A stretch of DNA of 64,000 nt from Pachypanchax playfairii (GCA_006937955.1 SSNP01000015.1:1-64000), one strand, 5' to 3'; positions 10,186 to 21,595 are shown, counted from the first letter of the stretch. Notes: generated by a model from the letters alone, not told the origin. Made by a program: numbers and translations.

Positions 10186-10500
10186 CGCTGCCAAGGAGGT
10201 AATTATAAGTTGTTATAATAAGTTAAAAAGGTAAAAAGTTGTAATAAGTTGTTTTCAACTGAGTTTGTCTGTCTTCCTGTCTCTCTGTTGGCAGGATAAC
10301 TCAAAAACTAATGGATGGATTTTGATTCAATTTTTAGGAAAGGTCAGAAATGACCCAAGGAACAATCGATTAGATTTTGAGGGTGAACCAGATCACCGTC
10401 TGGATCCAGAAATTTTTTTAAGGATACGGGCATAGTGCTTTCTACAAAATGTCCACTTGGTGGAGGTCTGCGCTCTCCAAGTGCTTCTCTAGGTTCATCC
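10186..10500 (+). repeat. Dispersed repeat R, uninterrupted copy
   Basis: Begins GCCAAGGAGGTAATT, contains ATAACTCAAAAACTAATGGA and ends near GGAGGTCTGCGCTCTCCAAG. A common type of fish repeat whose class I cannot name. A second copy at 35505-37483 is split by a piggyBac; this copy serves as its empty site. Confidence 0.8.
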
Positions 10501-11320
10501 TGAGATGTCATTGGAAGTTTATACAGTATTCTTGTTCACGGCGAGTGTGACCTGTTAGTTATTTAAGCATTATATTATGGTCCTTCCCTGATATTTTTTA
10601 TATAAAAGCCCTCTGGGTCCTTGGGGACCATTGTTGGGTTCTTCTCCACTGGGTGTGTCCAAACATTTGCCTGTCCCTCTGACAATGCAAAGAAAGTAAA
10701 AATAACATCATATTTAGTGTTGCTGTCCTAAGAGAATTTCTTTGACAGGTAAAATGTATTTATGGAAAAATATAGAAACAAAAATAAATGAGAAATCTGC
10801 TTCTTCAAGTCAAGACTGTGGAATGGCCCATATGCAGAAAGAATTGGTAGCACATCTCAACAGGTAGCATATTTCAGCAGAACACCGGTTCCAGCAACGG
10901 CCATCTGAGACACAGCTGCGGAAAAGTTATTTTGTACTGCTTTATGTATGAATGTAGAAAAAATGTACAGATTGAGACATAAAACTAGTTGTAGTTTTCA
11001 TTCTGACCCGATCTCTGACCAACAATGAGATGAAATATCTGAAACAGCATTTCTTCTGCTCATTGACCAAGGAATCTCACTGTACATCTTGGAGTATGCA
11101 TATTGACTTCTTTCATTTCGCAGCAAATGTTTAGAAAGGCCAAAAATTTTGTTGGTCTCAGGCATGACATTTGAGTAAAAAATAAAAGGCATTAGTATCT
11201 ACTGTACATGATAATCCAGCTTATTTTGAGTTTGTTTTATTGATAAACTTGGATCAGCAGGGATATACGTAGTCCTAGCAAGAACTCTTGTTGTTCAAAT
11301 CATTTGTTTAAATCTATGTA
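10501..11320. other. Unassigned intronic sequence
   Basis: No gene or recognised repeat. Confidence 0.5.
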
Positions 11321-11328
11321 GCTGCATG

Positions 11329-11653
11329 TAGGGATGTCCCAATCAGGTTTTGTTGCCCTCGAGTCCAAGTCTGAGTAATTTGATTTTAAGTATCTACCAA
11401 GTCCCGATCCAATAACACATTAAAAAAAATTTAATAAAAGAGCAAATAAACAGATCCAGGATGTTCTATATTTTTCAATTCGTCCCATTTTAACGTCTCT
11501 GTTAACAAACAGAGCACTTCTGTGAGGTAATTTGAACAATCATGTAATAACAAATTCTTCACTCTTGGACTTTATATATTTGAGTCTTGATTGGGAGGTA
11601 AGGTCTGATTCCAATCAATTCTGAAACCACGTGATTGGATCTGGACATCCCTA
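11329..11653. mobile_element. 325-bp hAT MITE
   Basis: Ends TAGGGATGTCC / GGACATCCCTA, a well-known fish hAT-type terminus, flanked by perfect 8-bp duplications GCTGCATG (11321-11328 and 11654-11661). No coding potential. Its right target duplication ends 44 bp from the dab1 exon donor. Confidence 0.93.
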
Positions 11654-11705
11654 GCTGCATGTAAAAAACACATAATTTATTGAAATAGTGCACAAAAATA
11701 TTCAC

Positions 11706-11837
11706 AGATTGTGCCGTTTTGATGGCCACAAACTTGTGGTGGCCTTCCTTCCCACAGACATAGCCAAAGGCCCGGTGATCCCTGGTGTCCTTAGCAATGT
11801 AGCTGATCTCATGGACTGAGTGATGATGCAGAAGCAT
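11706..11837 (-). CDS. dab1: dab1 exon, central PTB domain
   Basis: Forty-four codons, phase 0 at both ends: MLLHHHSVHEISYIAKDTRD, HRAFGYVCGKEGHHKFVAIK, TAQS. This is the core of the Dab1 PTB domain; the family normally reads ALQHHHAVHEISYIAKD here. Acceptor TCATCTAG precedes 11837 and donor GTGAAT follows at 11705-11700. Next exon (5852-5971) is joined at TCT|GCA without a split codon. The initial ATG is an internal residue, not a start. A hAT MITE sits just downstream of the donor. Confidence 0.95.
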
Positions 11838-13225
11838 CTAGATGAAACAAAGGTGTAGAAGTTAATTCAACAAAAGCTTTCAAGGCTGCAACAGGTGACA
11901 TCACGTAATGTCACAGTTACTCACTTACTCTTCCTTGAAAATGCAAAGTACAGAACATGAACTGGGTTTGATCTGATACCTTTTTAAAGCACAACACAGC
12001 ACAGCACAGTGCTCTGTGTTGGCAGATAAAGTAGGTCAAAAACACTTGAAACATCTTTGCACATTGTTGAGGAAGTCTGAGAGAGAAAAGGAAATTCAGG
12101 CATTTTCAAATTTCATCTACTCAGTAATACATTAATAATATAGCTATGACAGAAGTATGCACTGCATTTCAGTGGTTGTTACATCTAATTGCATGATGCT
12201 TGTTTTGAACTTTTTTTACTTTAGAAGCAGAAAACCTATATTTTTCACATTTAATATAAATATTTTTGTATTTAAAGAGTTTGTGTTGGACAGAAACACC
12301 AACAAATATACAAAATGCAGTAATTCAGCTGTGATTTTTGGTATCTGCTGCCCCGCTATTAACAGATATAATCTTAAGCACCTGGGTGGAACTTTCATTT
12401 TTTGGAAATTTACAAAATTTTAGTGAAGACTGTCGCTGGTAATGCCTCAGATTAATGCAAAGTACAAAACTAATATGACAAGTTAGCTTAATCCAGGAGA
12501 GAATCGTGTCAGCTTTACGGAAAATATTGCCATCTAAAGGCCTGCAGACATAGCCTGCAACATAGTGATCCTCATTTTCACCTAAATAACTCTAGAGATA
12601 TATTCACTGTGAAGTGTTATTTATTGCCTGTAATCAATAAATAAAATTAAGTGCATTAGGGGTGGGGGAGGGTGGTGGTATGGGGGTAGGGCATGATTTC
12701 TGAAATAACAAACGAGATTGTCAAAAGTGGGTTATCTTGTAGATCATTTCGAGAGACTTAATGTTTTTTCATTACAGGGGAAAAGAGCTGATACCCTCAG
12801 CGCAGTCGAAGAGAAAATAGATCTTATATAGGAATTTTTGTTTTGGTAGGAGACTCTGAGGGTAAAGCCTGCTGATGGTCAGGTGTAAGATGGGAGCTAT
12901 GAGACTAACAGAGCTGCCTAATTCTCACTTTAGCTCGAACAACAACTAAGGTGCACCATTGTGTAATTAGCATTAGCAGCAATGATCATTAAGGGGTGGA
13001 ACTGAGATTTAATTAGCGCTGATGAGCAGAGTGGGCATATGCACTGCAGAACAGGGGAGAGCCGAGCCCCTTGATCATCTTGTAATAGAATATCAAACCT
13101 CTGAGTCCTCCAGGAGATGGAAGCCGGGATGGAGGCAGAAATGGTCCAGTCTTGGAACATCAGTAAATTTAGTAGACAGATGACTGCGTGATCTTAAATA
13201 AGTTCTGCCGCATAACCTGATCTCC
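11838..13225. other. Intron between dab1 exons, mostly unassigned
   Basis: Apart from the G-rich motif at 12659 and a short CACAG repeat near 11996, I see no gene or recognised repeat. Confidence 0.5.
12659..12691 (+). other. G-quadruplex-forming motif
   Basis: G runs of 4, 5, 3, 5 and 3 within 33 bases, between two dab1 exons. On the plus strand, so the dab1 transcript would carry the C-rich complement. Confidence 0.7.
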
Positions 13226-13588
13226 CTGAGCCGTGTCTACCTCCCTCCAGCGATCTCACCCGACCTGGACTCACCATCTCCCTGCACAGCACCGCACTGG
13301 ACCTGTCCTCCTCCCGAGAGTTATCTGCTTCAAGCTCCTGTTAGTTATTATTCATCTCCCTTCCCTGCAATATCTCCTGCGCATATCTACCGACTCCAGC
13401 ACTAACTCTCATCTCCCCTTGCAGTCCCGAGAACCACCTGATGCACCAGATCACCGAGCACATTTATCACTGTATATAGATATTCACTTGTCCACGCTGT
13501 AAATAAACCTGTTCACTTTGCACCTGAGAAACTGTGTCTGAGTCTGAGTCCAGCATGTGGGTCAACAAACTGACAGAGCCCGTGACAT
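13226..13588 (+). mobile_element. LTR fragment, 5'-truncated, same family as 14557-15280
   Basis: Shares the stretch from CTACCTCCCTCCAGCG to GAGCCCGTGACA with the solo LTR at 14557. The left part is missing and no target duplication is seen. Confidence 0.8.
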
Positions 13589-13742
13589 GGAGGTGAATTA
13601 CATTTGGAGGAAGTTTAAAATTATAGCATTGCTGCTGCCAGTCAGAGCTGTGTGAGTATGTGCCCCGGATGTCGTGTACTATAGGCTCACAGGGCCAATG
13701 CTGACTGTGACTTAACAATGCTGCAATTGACATGCTACTCAC

Positions 13743-13841
13743 CCCTGATCTTTCACAGTAAATCTTGATCCCGCCAAAAGAGACTGTCAAAAAGACTCTC
13801 TGTTTGTGCTCTCCTTTGGAACGTGCTGATGAAGCTATCCC
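13743..13841 (-). CDS. dab1: dab1 exon, PTB domain
   Basis: Thirty-three codons, phase 0 at both ends: GIASSARSKGEHKQRVFLTV, SFGGIKIYCERSG. Acceptor TTCTGCAG precedes 13841; donor GTGAGT follows at 13742-13737. The ARSKGEHKQ...SFGGIKI signature is diagnostic for Dab1 over Dab2. The usual FDEKTG at the end of this exon is YCERSG here, a change that could mark a fish paralogue. The exon precedes 11706-11837 with a 1.9-kb intron; the intron upstream is 23.7 kb. Confidence 0.94.
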
Positions 13842-14551
13842 CTGCAGAAGTATAAAGAATAAAGTTGTGACATGAAAAGACGAAGGAGATAATGATAAAC
13901 TTAGTTCTCTTTTATAACAGGTGAATACGACAATAGATCATTGGTGGGGAGCAACAATGGGGCTAGATTCACAGGAACGATCAGGTGTAAGTTTAAAGTT
14001 TATTTCTCCTCTGCTGCACAATGAAGCATGTTTCTCGTTTATTTTATATCAAAGTTTAAGTAAAACACTAAATAGTTAAATGAATTGTTCACCTAGGAGC
14101 CTTCAAGTGCGCTCTGACACCGAAACTGCAGTTCTGTCTTAAACAGATGCACTGATAAAGATTGATGATTTAAAAATACTTTATGATTGAAATTTACACA
14201 AAAAGGTTTTAGAAAAAAAAAAATTATATGTTTTTTATGTAAGTTCTGGTGGGGATGTGAAAAAATATCTGTCTTTCTCTCCTTCTCTAACGTATACTAA
14301 TTATTAAAATACGCCTTCTGCATTTATTTACTGTTCTGTTAGTTTAATGCTTCAAATAATAGCAAAACCACAGCAAACATTTATAAGATAAACAGTCTTT
14401 ATATTAAGTCCAGGTTCAAGTTTCTCTTCTTGGAAAATCCTCGTAGTTCTTTGTTCCAACTTAAGGTTGCATTTTCAGAAGTCAGATTCTGTAGTTGACT
14501 TATTTTTTAGCCAAAAATCAGTTTGTTGAACAGAGACAGGCTGATCAGTTT
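13842..14551. other. Unassigned intronic sequence
   Basis: No gene or recognised repeat. Confidence 0.5.
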
Positions 14552-14556
14552 GTGTC

Positions 14557-15280
14557 TGTCAGGTTCAGTGTATTATGTGCTGTGCATTTCTGTGTCGGGT
14601 GAGTCATCTGCTTGCAGATTGAAGCTACGCTGGAGCGCGAGGTAGATTGATTACACCTGGTGGAGATCAGAGCTGATGAGGAGCAGGGTGCTACTTAAGG
14701 ACAAGGCAGACGTTCATTCAGCGCCTGGTTGTTAACCTATATGGTAGCTTCTATGTGCTCTCCTAGTGATTCATTCCTAGTGACAATTCCGAGTTTTCTT
14801 GTGTGCCTTTTGAGAGAGTTTTTCTTGTGTTCGATTAACCTGCTGTCTCCAGGATTATCGTCACCCTGCTCCTTGTGTATCCGAGGATCCTTCTGTGTCC
14901 AGCGCCTGATCTCCTGGAACCTGCACTACCTCCCTCCAGCGTTCTCACCCGACCTGGACTCACCACCTCCCGCACAGCACCGCACTGGACCTGTCCTCCT
15001 CCCGAGCATTACCGCTGCGAACTCTGTGAGTCACTCCTCCTCCTCATTACCCTGCAATATCTTCTGCTCTCATCTACCGGCTCGAGCACTAACTCTCCTC
15101 TCCCCTTACAGTCCTGAGATCCACCTGACGCACCAGATCACCGAGCACATTATCCACTGTATATATATATTGATGTTCACGTTACCACATGTAAATAAAT
15201 CCGTTCACTTTTGCACCGAACATTCTGTGTCTGAGTCTGAGTCCGGCATGTGGGTCAACAAACTGTCAGAGCCCGTGACA
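14557..15280 (+). mobile_element. Solo LTR, 724 bp, TSD GTGTC
   Basis: Starts TGTCAGGTTC and ends CCCGTGACA (TG...CA), with 5-bp duplications GTGTC at 14552-14556 and 15281-15285. A polyadenylation-like AAATAAA lies near 15192. Such LTRs result from recombination between the two LTRs of a retrotransposon; the likely parent is a Ty3/gypsy-type element. The long frames here carry no recognisable protein. Confidence 0.85.
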
Positions 15281-15285
15281 GTGTC

Positions 15286-15518
15286 CTACAGTCTCTTTAT
15301 GTTGCAGCAGCTGTCTGTGACTGTGGCTTCTTTCTCGCTTTGTGCCGTTCTTTTTTAGAACAATCTCAGACTTACTGCGTTACCTCATGCTGCATTTAAG
15401 GCAATCAGACATTCGAATTTTATGCTTGTAACTGTCTGATCAACAACAATTATTTCCTGATGTCTTGAAGTTGCCAGCTGGGGTGCAACAGCTGCCACCC
15501 TAAACAAAAACTGTCATG
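15286..15518. other. Unassigned
   Basis: Nothing recognised. Confidence 0.5.
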
Positions 15519-15629
15519 ATTCCGGAATAGCGCTACAACTGGTGGTAGATTGTTGGAGAAGCTCTGTGACTTTGCTAGCATTTTTTGTTCTTTTTGACTG
15601 TTTCTTGATGGTTTTTTTCTTTTGAAATA

Positions 15630-16553
15630 TTGTTTCTGAGATACTTTTTTTGTTCTGATTTGGGTGCTGGGCTGATTGAGAGTGTTTTTGGCATGATTTT
15701 TGCCTTTTTACCACTTGTTATGATGCGTCACCATGGCAACGAGAGGCTTGTTTACAGGAGAGAGCAGTTAATGGACATTTCTAAGGCTCAAATAATCTTC
15801 AAATTTAAACCCCTGATCCCCGATGATCTAAAAAGAAGAAGACGTGGATGCAGGGCAGGAGCAAAGCGAAGAGAGAGAAAGAGGAAGTTTAAACCTTCAC
15901 TTCCATCAGTCATATTGACAAATGTGAGATCTCTTGCTAACAAAATGGATGAACTTGAAACTCTGTTGAAGACCCAGCCAGAGTACCGGGAATGCAGCAT
16001 CATGCGTTTTACAGAGACATGGCTAAAGGAACATATCCCAGACTCCAGTGTGTCTTTACCTGGCTTTCAAACAATACTAGCAGACAGAGATTTGAAGAGG
16101 AGTGGCAAAAGAAAAGGAGGTGGGATCGCTATATTATTTAACAAAAAATTGTGTCATCCTGGACATGCTGTTGTGAAATATCGTCTCTGCAGTCCAGATA
16201 TTGAACTTTTGGCTGTTGGTTTTCATCCATATTACCTACCAAGGGAGTTCACCAGTGTTATTATAGTAGCAGTTTACATTCCACCATCAGCTAATGCCAA
16301 GTCTGCATGTGACACCATTGGATCAACTGTTGCTAAGCTACAAACACAGCACCCAAATGCATTTGTGGCAATATCTGGAGACTTTAATCATGCCTCTCTC
16401 TCCTCTACACGGACAGCATTGCAACAGTTTGTCAGCTGCTCCACCAGAGAAAACAAAACACTGGACTTGTTCTATGCAAATATCAGGGATGCATACAGGT
16501 CCTTAGCACGGCCTGCTCTTGGCAAGGCAGATCATTATCTTGTTTTTCTCTGA
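15630..16553 (+). pseudogene. LINE endonuclease region
   Basis: A 307-codon frame; the more plausible start is one of the Met codons at residues 31-32. A basic stretch (residues 69-87) is followed by an apurinic-type endonuclease fold: NVRS at residue 98, FTETWL with Glu129, SGDFNH with Asp251 and Asn253, and ADHY with Asp301-His302 (family consensus SDH). The enzyme nicks target DNA to prime reverse transcription. The frame stops right after the last motif instead of running on into the reverse transcriptase, so this copy is broken. Confidence 0.88.
15727..15740 (+). promoter_or_regulatory. RFX X-box-like 14-mer in LINE C
   Basis: GTCACCATGGCAAC, same position as in the mini-LINEs. It overlaps the first codons of the endonuclease frame and contains ACCATGG. 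Confidence 0.45.
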
Positions 16554-16647
16554 TCCGTATACAAACCCATTGTCCAGGGGCAACCTGTGATCAAAACTAC
16601 TGTGAGGAGGTGGTCACAGGAAGCTGAAGAAATTCTTCAAGGATGTT

Positions 16648-18330
16648 TTGAGGCTACCGACTTGGATGAAGAAGATCACAGGTTTTAAGCAGATAGAGGA
16701 TCACTTGGATGGAAGTCTGGATAGAGCTAATGAACTGAACATGTTCTTCAACAGGTTCAGTTTAGAAACAAGCCCAACATCTTCCTCTCCTGCTGCAAGT
16801 CAAATAGACATCCCACCCTCCCTTTATCCACAGCTTCCCTGTCACATGTCAACTGTCTCACCTTCTACCTCAGTCATGAATGATGTTTCTGGTGCTTTTT
16901 CATCATATCCAACATCAGAGGAAGCTGGTGTCCCCATTGCCACCACCTCCCGCCTGTCTGTATCTAGCAGTCAGGTGAAGAAGCAGCTGGAGAAACTGAA
17001 CAGGAACAAGGCAGCTATATGGTGTAAGCCCTAGAGTCTTAAAGGCTTGTGCAGATCCTGCAGTGTATCTTCAACCTCAGCCTCACCCAGGAGAAGGTAC
17101 CAGTTTTATGGAAAACATCCTGCCTTGTTCCAGTACCAAAAACATCCCACCCACTGGCCCATAAAGACTACAGGCCTGTTGCCCTAACATCCCTCATCAT
17201 GAAAGTCTTGGAAAGACTCATGTAGGTCCACCTAAATAGGCAAACAAGCACATTTCAAGACCCACTGCAGTTTGCTTATCGCTGTGGAGTTGGGGTGGAA
17301 GACGCCATCATACACCTGCTTCAGCAAACTCACTGTCATCTTGACAAAGTAGGCAGCATGTGGAGGATTATGTTTTTTTAATTCTCCAGTGCCTTTAACA
17401 CAATTCAGCCTGCGCTATTGTGTCAAAAACCCCAGAAGACACAGGTGGAGACCTCCACAATCAACTGGATTAAGGACTACCTCACAAACAGACCACAGTA
17501 TGTGAAACTGAAAAGTTGTACGTCTGATCAGGTGATCAGCAGCATTAAAGCACCACAGGGGACTGTACTCTCACCATTTCTTTTCACTCTGTACACTTCA
17601 GACTTTCAGTACAGGTCAGAGTCCTGCCATCTACAAAAATACTCTGATGATTCTGCAGTTGCTGGTTGGATCAGAGATGGACAAGAGACTGAGTACAGAG
17701 AACTGGTGGACCACTTTGTGTCCTGGTGTTCAAACAATCATGAATGCGAACAAGACAAAGGCGATGACTGTGGATTTTAGGAAGAGCAGCAACATACCAA
17801 AACCCATTTCCATCATGGGAGAAGAAGTGGAGGTGGTGGAGGAGTATAAATACCTGGTTGTTCACCTGGACAACAGACTGAACTGGAGACACAACTGTGA
17901 TGCTATTTTTAGGAAGGGACAGAGCAGACTGTACTTCCTCAGAAAGCTTAGATCCTTCAATGTTTGCAGCAAGATGTTGAAGATCTTTTATAAGTCTGTT
18001 GTGGAGAGTGTGATCACATCTGCAGTCACCTGTTGGGGGAGCAACATCAAAGCAAGTGATATGAAGAGGTTGAACAGATTGATAAGGAGGGCAGGTTCTG
18101 TTCTGGGGACTGATCTGGAGTCTCTTGAGTTGATTGTCCAAAGGAGGATGGTTCAGAAAACGAAAATCATCATGGAGAACCTTCATCATCCTCTTCATAA
18201 CACAGTAACTCAACAGCAAAGTGTCTTCAGTCAAAGGCTTCTTCAGATCCGCTGCAGCACAGACTGCTACAGGAGATCTTTTTTGCCCACAGCTATAACC
18301 TTCTACAATGGCTTCCTGAATAAGAACTGA
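16648..18330 (+). pseudogene. LINE reverse transcriptase region, broken
   Basis: The linker (residues like NMFFNRFSLETSPTSSS) runs into a reverse transcriptase. Motif B (APQGTVLSPFLF) and the YSDD catalytic box are present near 17550-17660, and the C-terminal CWGSN...LNRLIRRAGSVLG block near 18030-18100. A stop at 17032, a stop at 17222 and a frame change near 17740 interrupt it. Confidence 0.88.
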
Positions 18331-18373
18331 GTAACAACAACACTTAATTTCCCTTCGGGGATTAATAAAGTAT

Positions 18374-18378
<5 letters not shown>

Positions 18379-18429
<51 letters not shown>

Positions 18430-18430
18430 A
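18379..18430 (+). repeat. (TGAT)n 3' tail of LINE C
   Basis: About thirteen perfect TGAT units directly after the conserved 3' hairpin. Confidence 0.95.
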
Positions 18431-18431
18431 A

Positions 18432-18713
18432 GGTAAATTAATCCTAGAGCGAGCGTGACATATGGAGGATATAAAGAGTCCACAATCTCACAAGGAAAAG
18501 TGTGCGTTAAAATGTAAACGTCCGCTCTTCTGTCACTACACATGGGCCATAATAAAAAAAAAGTTAATTGATAGAGAAAAAACAACCATGAATTCCAAGA
18601 GGATATAGATGAAGGTGACAGTGTTTAAAAATCAAATATACTGAAAACAAATAAAGGGTGAAAAAATGACTTTTGAAATTTGAAAAATAGACTTTATGTG
18701 AAAATCTGAACAT
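18432..18713. other. Unassigned
   Basis: Nothing recognised. Confidence 0.5.
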
Positions 18714-19193
18714 TAGGGGTGTAACAATACACAAAAATCACGGTTTGGTACGTATCTCAGTTTTGAGGTCACGGTTCGGTTCATTTTCAGTACAGTAGCT
18801 AAGTGAAAAAAAGAAAACATAAAAATTGCTTTTTTTTTATTTTTCAATTTTTGCAAACAACTGTGTATACATTTTCTTATAAAAATGAAACATTGAAAAA
18901 TAAGAAAACATATAAAAATAGGAATAAAAAATAGAATACTGCTTAACTTCCCAAACAGGAGACCTTAAAGATAAATGAGGGTCTTCAAGCTCCAGCTTCT
19001 TATATGCATCAGCCAAAACGTCTGCTAGAAGAAGTCTGGTGCTAACAACAAACTTCCAGTCCGTCAGCCATCTAAAGTATGCTTCATGCACAAAACAAGC
19101 CTGTTAACTAGCGGATCTGTAAACATCTGCACCATACCAACAGCCCAGTACTGAAACGGTTCATATGAATGAGTGTACTGGGACACCCCTCAA
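18714..19193. mobile_element. hAT-like non-autonomous element
   Basis: Left end AGGGGTGTAACAATACAC, right end inverse GTGTACTGGGACACCCCT. The interior CGGTTTGGTACG...CACGGTTCGGTTC is typical of a widespread fish hAT family. No clean 8-bp duplication. Confidence 0.65.
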
Positions 19194-19213
19194 CTCATGT
19201 GTTTACTTTAGTG

Positions 19214-19345
19214 TGTTTGGCCCGGTCCCAATACTTGCACTGCACCCTACGGTCTTCCACGAAGTGCATTTGGCAAAAGTACACTTAAGGGTTTCAAGTG
19301 CGCAGTGAACAAGTGTGCACATATTAGCAGTATTGGGAAAGTGAG
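19214..19345. mobile_element. Possible small MITE
   Basis: CGGTCCCAATACTTGCAC at the left and an inverse AGTATTGGG at the right. Short, degenerate termini; weak support. Confidence 0.35.
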
Positions 19346-19794
19346 CATTGCGTCAACAACCTGTACCACAGCATTCTCTCTCCATTACATCCAAAAGGGC
19401 TGTGCAGGTCGCTGTTTGTACTACAGTGGTCGACGGTTATATGCATGACCTCTGTGTCCAGCATATTTGTGCATATAAGCATTGTGTGCATTTATCTGTC
19501 AGTGGTCATTTGGACTGTAAACACAGGTAGCAGTGTTCGGTATTGATAACAGATAATTGGAAATGATTTAATAACACAATTACAATATACTACGAGAATA
19601 AAACTCTCAAACAGACCGAGTTATACTCATAGAGTGGATCCAGAATAACACTGGTAACAGATGCGCCAGATACGCATGCATGTAAGCGTTGTACATATAA
19701 TCATCGTCCACTGTATTTTTAAGCTAAAAATAATTTTACAACTCTAACAAAAATTTATTTTGAGGAAAATGAAGCACAGGAACCAAAGGAGGCG
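19346..19794. other. Unassigned
   Basis: Nothing recognised. Confidence 0.5.
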
Positions 19795-21538
19795 TATAAA
19801 CAACTGGAGAAACTGAACCAGAACAAGGCTGCAGGTCCAGATGGTGTCAGTCCCAGAGTTCTCAAGACCTGCTCAATGCAACTATGTCCAGTTCTCCAGC
19901 ACCTCTTCAACACCAGTCTGAGACAGAAAACAGTTCCTGTGCTGTGGAAAACATCCTGCCTTGTTCCAGTACCTAAAAAACCACAACCAGCTGAACTAAA
20001 CAACTACAGACCAGTTGCCCTGACATCTCACGTCATGAAAGTCCTGGAGAGACTCTTACTGGCTCACCTCAACAAGCAGGTCAGCACCTTTCAGGACCCA
20101 TTACAGTTTGCATACCGTAATGGGCTTGGGGTTGAAGATGCCATCATCTACCTGCTTAACAGAGCACACTCTCATCTGGACCAATCAGGCAGCACTTTGA
20201 GGGTCATGTTCTTTGACTTCTCAAGTGCTTTTAACACAATTCAGCCTGCTTTGTTGTGTGAGAAGCTCCATAAATTCCAGGTGGATTCCTCCACAACCTC
20301 CTGGATTTATGACTACCTCACAAACAGACCACAGTTTGTGAGACTGGGGGGTTGTGTGTCTGGGATGGAGGTCAGCATCACTGGAGCGCCACAAGGAACT
20401 GTATTCTCACCATTTCTCTTCACGATGTACACCTCTGACTTCCAGTACAACTCTGAGTCCTGTCATCTGCAGAAATACTCTGATGACTCTGCAGTTGTTG
20501 GGTGCATCAGTGAGGGACAAGAAGCTGAGTATAGAGAACTGGTCAGTCAGTTTGTGAAATGGTGCGGTAACAATCATCTCATTTTAAATAGCAGCAAAAC
20601 TAAGGAGATGATTGTTGACTTCAGGAGGAGAAAGAATCAACACAGCAGTATTTCCATCCTAGGAGAGGAGGTAGAGGTGGTGGAGGAATACAAGTACCTT
20701 GGAGTTCAGCTGGACAACAGACTAGAGTGGAAATGCAACACAGAATACATCTATAAGAAAGGTCAGAGCAGACTCTACTTCTTAAGGAAGCTGAGATCTT
20801 TTAATGTCTGCACCAAGATGTTGCAAATCTTCTATAGGTCTTGTTTATCTTTCTATAGACATGACGACTGGCCAAAATACATCTGTGTTTGTCTGTGTCT
20901 CTTTCCTGTCAGCTCAGACCCCAGTCGGCTAAGGCAGAAGGCCGCCCATCCTGAGCCGGGTTCTGCTAGAGGTTTCTTCCTGTTAAAAGGGAGTCGTTCC
21001 TTTCCACTGTCGCCAATTGTGCTTGCTCAGGATGGGGGATTGTGCTGAAATAACAATTCAGCCCAATCGGCTGGTTCCTTAGATAGAAAATGTTTTATTA
21101 TTAATTGGTTGATTTTTCTGTGAAGTGCCTTGAAATGACTTTGTCATGAACTGGCGCTTTATAAATAAATAAACTTGAAACTTGAAGATGTTGCAAATCT
21201 TCTATAGGTCTGTTGTGGAAAGTGCAATCAGCTTTGCAGCCATCTGCTGGGGCAGCAGCATCAGAACCAGAGACTTGAAGAGAATCAACAATCTGATCAG
21301 GAAAGCTGGATCTGTGCTGGGAGTATCTCTGGAGCCGCTGGAGCTGATTGTACAAAAAAGAATGCTGGACAAGCTGATGAAGATGATGGAGGACTCTTCT
21401 CACCCTCTGCACGACACAGTGATCAAACAACAGAGTGTGTTCAGTGAGAGGCTTCTTCAGGTCCGATGCAAGACCGAAAGATACAAAAGATCATTCCTGC
21501 CTGCAGCCATTAGCCTCCACAACAAGAACAGACCTTGA
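19795..21538 (+). pseudogene. LINE reverse transcriptase, split by an insertion
   Basis: An open frame runs from the KLNQNKAAGPDGVSPRVLK block through motif A (FFDFSSAFNTI), motif B (GAPQGTVFSPFLF) and the catalytic box YSDD to 20841. It resumes at 21212 with VVESAISFAAICWG and ends normally. Without the 343-bp insertion and one copy of its duplication, the frame would be open throughout this part. The element was therefore in good condition when it was hit. Confidence 0.9.
20842..21184 (+). mobile_element. Non-LTR retrotransposon 3' tail inserted in LINE D, 27-bp TSD
   Basis: A 343-bp 5'-truncated insertion ending GGCGCTTTATAAATAAATAA plus short A/C/T repeats. Identical 27-bp sequences flank it (20815-20841 and 21185-21211). 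The interior (GGGAGTCGTTCCTTTCCACT and following) matches a tail common in fish RTE-type LINEs or their SINEs. Related tails lie at 24648-24800 (minus) and 34803-34866. Confidence 0.88.
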
Positions 21539-21595
21539 TTGTTATTATTGTATTGTTGTCTTCATTGTTGTTTTTATTGTTGGACAAAAAAAAAA

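Larger units (their letters stand above)
15519..18431 (+). mobile_element. Near full-length L2/CR1-like LINE (copy C)
   Basis: Starts with the 5' end shared by the mini-LINEs (ATTCCGGAATAGCGC) and ends CCCTTCGGGGATTAATAAAG plus (TGAT)n. It carries an APE-type endonuclease and a reverse transcriptase, both damaged. It is the longest reference in the window for the family of the copies at 4285, 22146, 30034, 51400, 54041 and 60235. Confidence 0.9.

Noticed and set aside
13226..15280. Two LTRs of one complete retrotransposon with 1 kb interior
   Set aside because: The right LTR has its own 5-bp duplication on both sides, so it is a solo insertion; the interior has no retrotransposon genes.
14729..15358. 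209-codon frame
   Set aside because: Lies within and past the end of the solo LTR; no homology recognised.
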